From Chitinophagaceae bacterium UBA2791 (GTDB taxonomy: Bacteria > Bacteroidota > Bacteroidia > Chitinophagales > Chitinophagaceae): a stretch of DNA of 58,506 bases. This document shows positions 52,337-58,506 of this stretch, one piece after another. Position 1 is the first letter of the stretch, and the number at the start of each line of letters is the position of its first letter. The DNA is taken from the NCBI GenBank assembly GCA_002352105.1, contig DEHV01000068.1, positions 1 to 58,506 on the forward strand, read 5' to 3'. A model generated the notes under the pieces. That model was given only the letters and a program-made list of their open reading frames with translations, searched no databases and was not told the DNA's origin. The position numbers were made by a program, and so were the translations under genes.

Positions 52337-52417
52337 AGTATATCTGCAACATCCGGATTCGGCGCTTATACCTGAACAAAGCCATTTAAATGAAACGCTT
52401 CGCGCATCCATAATCAT

Positions 52418-52449
52418 AATAAAAAAAGGCAGCCTGTCCGACCGCCTTT
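52418..52449 (-). terminator. intrinsic terminator after the amidohydrolase gene
   Basis: Minus strand AAAGGCGG-(9)-CTGCCTTT (one G-T wobble) followed by a run of T, 23 bases after the stop at 52472. Confidence 0.8.
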
Positions 52450-52471
52450 CCTATTGTATAACGACAAAATC

Positions 52472-53575
52472 TTATCCCTTAAACATACCAAATATCTTCA
52501 GCGCATTTTTATTGTATATCTTTTCCAACACCTCATCGGGAAGAAAAATTCCATAGATCATCCATCTTCCCTGCAGGTGATGGCTCGGCGAGGAGTCAAT
52601 GTATTCGTCGTCCGTTTCCAGGAAACGATAGTACACGCGATAAGCTTCCGCGTTCGGCGGCGTATCGGTTCCGAACAGTATCCTATCCTGGTATTTGATC
52701 ATAAACTTCCTGGCCGTATACGGTTGTCTCCCTAATTCGCTGATCCTTGCGTCGATGTCCACATACATATTAGGATATTGCTCCAGCCACATGGAAACCC
52801 GGCCCAGATCTTCCGCCAGGTTGCCCATATGCGTAGAAATGAAGATCGTCTTGGGGTGTTTGGCAATGACCCGGTAGAGTTGGGCCAGGATCTCATCCTT
52901 TGAATACGGATATTGATCGCCGTAATACGACCAGTTTGGATGCGCGCCCAGTTCATCGTAACGTTCATTGAACTCATCAATTGGCGTATGAAAGGCAACA
53001 GGGTCCGACACATGAATGACGATGGGAATGCCAAGTTCCCCGCATTTGGCCCAGATGGGATCTATGCGCGGATCATCCACCGGTATCACTTTGCCGGTCT
53101 TATCCTTATATACCAACCCTAACAATTTATTTATTTTCAAACCGCGAACCCCCATCTTCACCGCGCCCTCCAGTTTCTGCGCTTCTTTTACGCCAAAATT
53201 CGGCTCATCGATCTTACTGAAATCCGGTCTGAAAAAAACCAGGAACCTGTCTTTAGAAACTTTCCGGGAAGCTTCGAGATGTTCCTTGTAAAAATCTTTG
53301 GCGGAGCCCCCGTCCAGGCTTACCGTCATCCATACGCCGGCCTTGTCCATCTCCTCCAGGTACTTTTTCGTATTCTCCAGCCTTCCCAAATGGTTATGGA
53401 TATCTATAACAGGAAATTTAGGCTTAAGAATAATCGTCTCCTTAACCACCAGCTGGCTTTTGGGTTTCCAATCCAGCAGCCTGAGATCGCCGGTTTGCGC
53501 CGACAACCCGCTGCAGAAAGACAGCGAGGCGAACAGGAATAAAGATGCCATCGAACGGAAAATTGTTTTTTTCAT
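52472..53575 (-). CDS. secreted amidohydrolase (amidohydrolase_2)
   Basis: A 367-residue metal-dependent hydrolase with TIM-barrel fold. Start taken at the ATG at 53575 (MKKTIFRSMASLFLFASLSF), a signal peptide; the frame is open to 53629 and an ATG two codons upstream is also possible. Metal ligands: PVIDIHNHLG (HxH), KMGVRGLKINKLLG, IPIVIHVSDPVAF, TIFISTHMGN and RILFGTDTPP. Relatives decarboxylate or hydrolyse small aromatic or sugar-derived substrates. It follows the two oxidoreductase genes on the same strand after 190 bp and ends in a terminator. Confidence 0.87.
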   Translation of the reverse strand: MKKTIFRSMASLFLFASLSFCSGLSAQTGDLRLLDWKPKSQLVVKETIILKPKFPVIDIHNHLGRLENTKKYLEEMDKAGVWMTVSLDGGSAKDFYKEHLEASRKVSKDRFLVFFRPDFSKIDEPNFGVKEAQKLEGAVKMGVRGLKINKLLGLVYKDKTGKVIPVDDPRIDPIWAKCGELGIPIVIHVSDPVAFHTPIDEFNERYDELGAHPNWSYYGDQYPYSKDEILAQLYRVIAKHPKTIFISTHMGNLAEDLGRVSMWLEQYPNMYVDIDARISELGRQPYTARKFMIKYQDRILFGTDTPPNAEAYRVYYRFLETDDEYIDSSPSHHLQGRWMIYGIFLPDEVLEKIYNKNALKIFGMFKG

Positions 53576-53764
53576 TACCATTATGATTTTAAAAATTAAT
53601 ACATCAGCCATACGCAAACGCTTGATCACCGGCTTCCGGCCAGACCTTAAAGATCGTCATACACGCTGAATAAGCCTGCAATAAAACAAGCATGCCGATC
53701 TGTTTTCAATTAAAGTTAAATCCAATAAAAGCGATTCCAGGATTAGTTTACAACTTAAACAAAC

Positions 53765-55111
53765 TTACTGCAAGCTGATCCTCGGGTTTGTTTTCCATTT
53801 GCCTCTGGTAAAATCCGGAAAGTCAACCGGGTTGCTTTTATTGGCCACCGACGCTTCCGTGGCGGGAGAAATAGCGCCGCTGGTTACCGAATCGTACACA
53901 TCCCAATCCGGCATTTTGTTTTCGCGAAGCGCATTGACCAGCCTGGTCCATACCATCGGCGTCTGCGAGCCGCCGCTGCCATGACCTATGATCTCGCCCC
54001 CTTTTCTCGGCGGCGGGTTGTAGTTCCTGACTATCGGGTGCTCATATTCCTCCAGGTATGGCTCCGCAGGCTCCCATCTGTGCTCTTCAGGACTCATCCC
54101 TTCAATATAGATCCTTTTTAATCTCCTGTCGCCCAGATAAACGCCTTTTGTACCCTGGATACGGTAATGCTCCCGCGGATGCGGCGTGCTGGTATCATGG
54201 TTAAGCGTGATCATCTTTCCGTTCACGGTGCGGATAAGCGTAGCATTATAATTGCCGAGCGCAATTTTCTTTTTCGTGAGGGGATGATTTTTATTTTTAT
54301 AGTATATGGCGGCATAATCATTAAGCATCCCGCCAAAGGAGCTCATGGAAACCAGGAAATCGATCCTGTCGCCATGGTTGATATCAAGGGCCGGAAGCAT
54401 CCTGGCCATCGGATGATCGGGATAAAGATTACCGTTCCGGTTGATCGAATGCTGCAAGCGCCAGGGCTCCTCTTCGGGGTTGAATTTTACATTCCTGAGA
54501 TCATGGATATAGCCTGTTTCCGCGTGAACGATATCTCCCAGCAAGCCTTTCTGCACCATGTTCAGCACGGCCAGCTCATAGAAACCCTCCAATCCTATCG
54601 TCGCCCATTTCCCGGTCTTTTCATAGGTTTCCACCAGTTCCCAGGCTTCGTCCATGGTAATCGCTATCGGGACCTCCGATACGGCATGCTTATCGTTTCT
54701 CATTGCGGCCAAGCAAATAGGCGTATGCCATTCCCAGGATGTGCTGCATATTACGGCGTCTAATTTTTCGGTTTCACATAACCGTTTAAAATCGGTAACG
54801 CCTTTTCCATAAAGCCTTGGCGTGGGGCGACCCGATTGCTCTATCCATTTCTTCGCCTGCTGAAGGCGTTTGGGGATCACTTCGCAGATCGCAGGCACTT
54901 CAACTCCTTCTATGCCTAAGGCAGCATTGAGATGATAGGAACCCCGACCGCCTATACCGATAAAGCCAAGCCTTACCGGCTTATTATCCTGGTAGCCTCG
55001 CGCGGAAGCCGCTTTTGGAAAACTTAATCCCGATAACATAGCCGCGCCGCCGATTGCAGCCGTCGCAGAGATCTTTGCAAAGCTTCGACGGTTATAATAT
55101 ATTTTACTCAT
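53765..55111 (-). CDS. Gfo/Idh/MocA oxidoreductase, GH109-like, copy 1
   Basis: A 448-residue NAD-dependent enzyme with a Tat signal (NRRSFAKISATAAIGGAAML). Rossmann domain VRLGFIGIGGRGSYHLNAAL at about 46-65; further motifs SEVPIAITMDEAWELVETYE, NGNLYPDHPM and GHGSGGSQTPMVWTRLVNAL. The pattern fits GH109 alpha-N-acetylgalactosaminidases and close relatives, which break glycosidic bonds by transient oxidation. The downstream partner of copy 2 (55142), 30 bp away, with very similar sequence. Probably part of a glycan-use cluster with the SusC receptor. Confidence 0.88.
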   Translation of the reverse strand: MSKIYYNRRSFAKISATAAIGGAAMLSGLSFPKAASARGYQDNKPVRLGFIGIGGRGSYHLNAALGIEGVEVPAICEVIPKRLQQAKKWIEQSGRPTPRLYGKGVTDFKRLCETEKLDAVICSTSWEWHTPICLAAMRNDKHAVSEVPIAITMDEAWELVETYEKTGKWATIGLEGFYELAVLNMVQKGLLGDIVHAETGYIHDLRNVKFNPEEEPWRLQHSINRNGNLYPDHPMARMLPALDINHGDRIDFLVSMSSFGGMLNDYAAIYYKNKNHPLTKKKIALGNYNATLIRTVNGKMITLNHDTSTPHPREHYRIQGTKGVYLGDRRLKRIYIEGMSPEEHRWEPAEPYLEEYEHPIVRNYNPPPRKGGEIIGHGSGGSQTPMVWTRLVNALRENKMPDWDVYDSVTSGAISPATEASVANKSNPVDFPDFTRGKWKTNPRISLQ

Positions 55112-55141
55112 GTTTTAATTTTCTTGGTGATAGATAGATGA

Positions 55142-56491
55142 TCATGATAACGTAAGCCGTCTCTTCCTTGTCTCCCATTTTCCCCTGGTAAAATCGGGGA
55201 AGTCAACAGGTCTGCATTTATTGGCAACGGACAGTTCGGTAACGGGCGATATGGCGCTGCTGGTAACAGAATCATATACGTCCCAGTCAGGAAGCTTGTC
55301 TTCCCGAAGCGCAGCAATTAACCTGGTCCATACCATGGGCGTCTGCGAGCCCCCGCCGCCATGGCCTTCGATCTTGCCGCCGCCTCTTCTCGGAGGAGGA
55401 TTGTAATTCGTGAGGATGGACGGCCGGTTTGCTTCCAGGTATTTATCCGCCGGCTCCCATTGATCTACCTCGGGGCTTATTCCTTCCAGGTAGATCCTCC
55501 TTGAACCCTGATCGGCAATATAAACGCCTTTTGTTCCCTGCAGCCTGGAAAACTCCCGCGGATGCGGGGTGCTGGTATCATGATTAAGGGTGATCATTTT
55601 CCCTTGCACGGTACGGATAAGCGTTACATTACAATCCCCGAGCGCGGCATTTTTTACCGCGTTGGCGACTCCCGAATCCTTGCCGTAGTTTAATTCAGCA
55701 TAATCCCTAAGCATTACCGAGCTGGAACTCATCGACACCAGGTAATCGAACCTGTCTCCATAGTTGATATCCAGGTAAGGCATGATCGACGCCATCGGAT
55801 GATCGGGATAAAGATTGCCGTTTCGTTCAATAGAATGCTGCAAACGCCAGGGCTCTTCATCAGGGTCGAATTTAACCAACCGGAGATCGTGCACATATCC
55901 GCCTTCGGCATGAACGATCTTGCCGAACATTCCCTTTTGTATCATATGCTGCACCGAAAGATTGCCTAATCCCTCCAGTCCGATAGTGGCCCACTTGCCT
56001 GTTTTTTCATAGGTTTCCACCAGTTCCCAGGCTTCGTCAAGGGTAACGACAATAGGCACTTCCGATACGGCGTGCTTATTGTTCCTCATTGCCGCCAGGC
56101 AAACAGGGGTATGGGATTCCCAGGGCGTGCAACAGATGACGGCGTCGAGATCTTCATTTTCGCACAATCTTTTATAATCTTCGGGCCCCCGGTCGTAAAG
56201 CGTTGGCGTAGGCAGACCTACGTTTTCCACCCAACGTTTTGCCTGGTGTAAGCGAACCGGCTTAAGTTCGCAGATCGCGGGCACTTCAACTCCTTCAATA
56301 CCCAGCGCGGCATTCAGATGATAGGCGCCGCGGCCGCCCACGCCGATAAACCCAAGCCTGATGGGCTTGTCGGCGCTATGACGCGTTGCGGTATTTTTTG
56401 ATGGCAGGTTCGTCCCTGCAAGCGCGTTATCGCCAGGGGAGCCTCCTGTGGTCCGCCTTATAAAACTTCTTCGGTCATACTTTTTATCCAT
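55142..56491 (-). CDS. Gfo/Idh/MocA oxidoreductase, GH109-like, copy 2
   Basis: A 449-residue paralogue of copy 1 (IRLGFIGVGGRGAYHLNAAL, SEVPIVVTLDEAWELVETYE, NGNLYPDHPM, GHGGGGSQTPMVWTRLIAAL). The N-terminus has the twin-arginine motif DRRSFIRRTTGG, but the following stretch GSPGDNALAGTNLPSK lacks a hydrophobic core, so export through Tat looks impaired; copy 1 keeps it. First gene after the SusC gene, 270 bp apart. Confidence 0.87.
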   Translation of the reverse strand: MDKKYDRRSFIRRTTGGSPGDNALAGTNLPSKNTATRHSADKPIRLGFIGVGGRGAYHLNAALGIEGVEVPAICELKPVRLHQAKRWVENVGLPTPTLYDRGPEDYKRLCENEDLDAVICCTPWESHTPVCLAAMRNNKHAVSEVPIVVTLDEAWELVETYEKTGKWATIGLEGLGNLSVQHMIQKGMFGKIVHAEGGYVHDLRLVKFDPDEEPWRLQHSIERNGNLYPDHPMASIMPYLDINYGDRFDYLVSMSSSSVMLRDYAELNYGKDSGVANAVKNAALGDCNVTLIRTVQGKMITLNHDTSTPHPREFSRLQGTKGVYIADQGSRRIYLEGISPEVDQWEPADKYLEANRPSILTNYNPPPRRGGGKIEGHGGGGSQTPMVWTRLIAALREDKLPDWDVYDSVTSSAISPVTELSVANKCRPVDFPDFTRGKWETRKRRLTLS

Positions 56492-56760
56492 TATACTTTA
56501 TTTTTATTTGATGTATTGCAGATAGTAGTAACGATGACATCCGGGAAAAGTCCAAAAATTATGTTAATATTTATTCGATGCAGGCATCCTGGTCGCTGTC
56601 TCAAAACCCTTCTCCGCCGATGCGCCAGGTCTGTTTTCCAATGAATGTCTTCGCGTCGATCTCAGCACAACCCGGAATGCAGGGCGCATTCATATAACTG
56701 AGGATAATTTACGGATTTTGTCCGAATCAATGGATACGTTTGTTTAATGGTATACGCCTT

Positions 56761-58506
56761 TTAAAACTTAGCGTTTAATCCCAGCATAAAGATCTTGATC
56801 GGCGGGGTATTGACGCCTGCGCTTCTGTCGAACTCCGGATCGATGCCGTAGTATTTGTTTACATACGGAGAAAACAGGATGAACGGCTGCTGTGCGCTGG
56901 CATAAATGCGCAGCGATTGCATCCTCATCCGCTCCATCAACGCCCGCGGAAAGCTATACCCCAACTGCATATTCCTGATCTTCACAAAGGACCCTGAAAA
57001 ATAAGTGAGCGTGCTTACATTCGTCGGGCTTTCCTGGTTCTTGTTGGGACGCGGCCACATGTCCGAAGGGTTCTCCGGCGTCCAGTAATCCATGTTCATC
57101 ACATTGGATTTACCCGAGAGAGAAGCAAGGAAACGATGATAATTGCTCTGGATCATGCTGCCCTGCCGGGTATAAGCAAAAACAGAAAGATCAAAGCCCT
57201 TGTAACTAAACCGGTTGGTCATGCCCCCCGTCCATTTCGGGATATCGCTGCCCAGAATGACCTTATCCAGCGAGTTGATCTTTCCGTCGTTGTTCTGATC
57301 CTTTAACCGGATCTCTCCTGGTCTTGCATTATAGCTCAAGGCCAAAGCCTCGTCCTTGCTCTGCCAGATGCCGATCTTCTCATAATCATAAAACACCGTC
57401 AGCGGCTTGCCGATAAACCATGCATTCTGCGGATCATCGTTCTTGCCTGTCGATAAGCTCACGATCTTCTCCCTGTTCGTGTAAAAGCTAATATCCGTCT
57501 GCCATTTAAAACCGCTTCTCGAATCAATATTCACCGTCGACAACCCTATCTCCAATCCCTGATTCTGCGTAGCGCCGATATTGCTCAGCACCGAGGTAAA
57601 GCCCGTGTTTGCAGGGATCTGACGGTCCATCAGCAGGTCCGTCGTATTCTGATGGTACAGGTCGATCGAGCCGCTCAACCGGTTATTGAAAAATCCAAAG
57701 TCCACTCCCACATTAAACGATGCCGTGCTCTCCCATTTTAAGTCCAGGTTACGGAACACGTTGGGATGAAAGCCAAAGGCGCTGGCCTCGCCAAAAGAAT
57801 AGGCGTTCCTAAGCAGGGCGCCCTGCGTGGCATAGGGATTGATCCCTGTATTGCCCGTACGACCATAACCTACTCTTAATTTCATTTCCGCCAGAGAACT
57901 GATATTTTTCATGAAATTCTCATCGCTGATCCTCCAGGCCAGGGCCATCGAAGGGAAATAACCCCATTGGTTGCCCGGCGCAAAACGCGAAGAACCGTCT
58001 GCTCTTGCCGTAACCGTCAACAAGTACCTGTCCTTATACCCATAGTTGATCCTGCCCATATACGACAGGATCACCCATTTGCTGTAATCGCTCTCTACGC
58101 CCAGGATCGTAGAGGCGCTGCCCAGGTTATAAAACTGCTGCTGATCGGCCGTAACGCCCTCCACCGAAGAAGAAAAGCGCTCGTTCTCTTCAGCCTGCAC
58201 GCTAAATAATGCCGTTGCGCCTATGGAATGATCTCCCAACTGCTTTTTATAGTTCAGGATATTTTCCAGCGTATAGGAAAAATCTCCCGTATTGTCCACC
58301 GTAGCCGAGGGCAGGGCTTCAGAACGAACACTGGTCTGCGAAGCGCTGAATGTTCCTCTTCTGCCCGAGGTCAGGCTGGGGCCAAAGTTCACCCGCGCGC
58401 TGAGATCCCTGGTGATATCATACTCTGCAAACAGGCTGGCAAAAAGACGGTTCTGCTTGTTTTCATCAACCAATGCGCCCGGCACCATATCCGACAACGG
58501 GTTCTT
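56761..58506 (-). CDS. SusC/RagA TonB-dependent receptor, 3' part
   Basis: The visible 582 codons are the C-terminal part of a SusC-type outer membrane transporter; the gene continues past the window edge, so plug and N-terminal domains are not seen. The barrel shows SMALAWRISDENFMKNISSL, LKVGYGRTGNT-like LRVGYGRTGNTGINPYATQG, SIDLYHQNTTDLLMDRQIPA and the closing aromatic strand KIFMLGLNAKF. Such receptors import oligosaccharides with a SusD lipoprotein, normally encoded directly downstream; here the next gene is an oxidoreductase. Confidence 0.92.
   Translation of the reverse strand, partial: KNPLSDMVPGALVDENKQNRLFASLFAEYDITRDLSARVNFGPSLTSGRRGTFSASQTSVRSEALPSATVDNTGDFSYTLENILNYKKQLGDHSIGATALFSVQAEENERFSSSVEGVTADQQQFYNLGSASTILGVESDYSKWVILSYMGRINYGYKDRYLLTVTARADGSSRFAPGNQWGYFPSMALAWRISDENFMKNISSLAEMKLRVGYGRTGNTGINPYATQGALLRNAYSFGEASAFGFHPNVFRNLDLKWESTASFNVGVDFGFFNNRLSGSIDLYHQNTTDLLMDRQIPANTGFTSVLSNIGATQNQGLEIGLSTVNIDSRSGFKWQTDISFYTNREKIVSLSTGKNDDPQNAWFIGKPLTVFYDYEKIGIWQSKDEALALSYNARPGEIRLKDQNNDGKINSLDKVILGSDIPKWTGGMTNRFSYKGFDLSVFAYTRQGSMIQSNYHRFLASLSGKSNVMNMDYWTPENPSDMWPRPNKNQESPTNVSTLTYFSGSFVKIRNMQLGYSFPRALMERMRMQSLRIYASAQQPFILFSPYVNKYYGIDPEFDRSAGVNTPPIKIFMLGLNAKF

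Noticed and set aside
56601..56693. 30-residue minus-strand ORF after susC (starts MNAPCIPGCAEID)
   Set aside because: Protein-like, but too short to support; it does not resemble a SusD end.
1..58506. CRISPR arrays, tRNA or rRNA genes
   Set aside because: No regularly spaced repeats, cloverleaf-like segments or rRNA stretches were found while reading the gaps; a covariance-model scan was not possible.

Overview
The window reads as a chromosomal segment of a Bacteroidota bacterium, most likely of the Chitinophagaceae type. The evidence is a type IX secretion gene (porT) and a secreted protease with a T9SS-style C-terminal tail, a SusC/RagA receptor, a FISUMP lipoprotein, CreD with its usual regulator, phylum-style promoter boxes (TAnnTTTG), weak Shine-Dalgarno sequences and many Tat-signal (RRKFLK) secreted enzymes. 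No tRNA, rRNA or CRISPR array was seen.

Layout. 1-1027 is a frameshifted IS982-type insertion sequence with perfect terminal inverted repeats. 1121-8372 (minus) holds a GH20 hexosaminidase, a beta-CASP metallo-hydrolase and the run atpG-scpB-lysA-DUF4442. 8690-10942 (plus) is surE, a small membrane protein and lpxB. 11003-12646 (minus) is a 57-residue DUF6728-like protein and an MFS exporter. 12834-25195 is dominated by three paralogous Tat-exported Kelch proteins of about 840 residues; between copies 2 and 3 lie, on the opposite strand, a TPR histidine kinase, its NarL-type regulator, a lipoprotein, a FISUMP lipoprotein and a FISUMP remnant. 25426-38040 is mostly housekeeping and envelope genes (DEAD-box helicase, CoA-binding protein, T9SS-type metalloprotease, YkuK, engB, ubiE, porT, a DUF4091 protein). 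38396-43165 holds a phosphocholine-type phospholipase C, a DUF481-like outer membrane protein and a Tat-signal amidase.

The accessory part is 43288-52336. It contains a nucleoside phosphorylase-methyltransferase fusion and a Fic protein, both visibly AT-richer than their neighbours and each next to a copy of a repeated element (leader hairpin plus the start of a small gene). The Fic gene is enclosed by two identical 80-bp direct repeats. Between them lie a FucP-type sugar transporter, a pirin and a four-gene creD operon whose two promoters share the palindrome ACTTTG-N5-CAAAGT and which includes an unannotated 32-codon ORF coupled to the regulator gene. The right end (52472-58506, minus) is a carbohydrate-type cluster: a SusC receptor (5' part outside the window), two tandem GH109-like Gfo/Idh/MocA oxidoreductases and an amidohydrolase.

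Most unusual items: the Fic cassette with direct repeats and repeated AAATTTGA sites upstream of a Fic-winged-helix gene; the phosphorylase-methyltransferase fusion; the paired creD-operon operators; the mosaic identity among the three Kelch genes; and a 19-bp motif shared by the response-regulator and FISUMP promoters.
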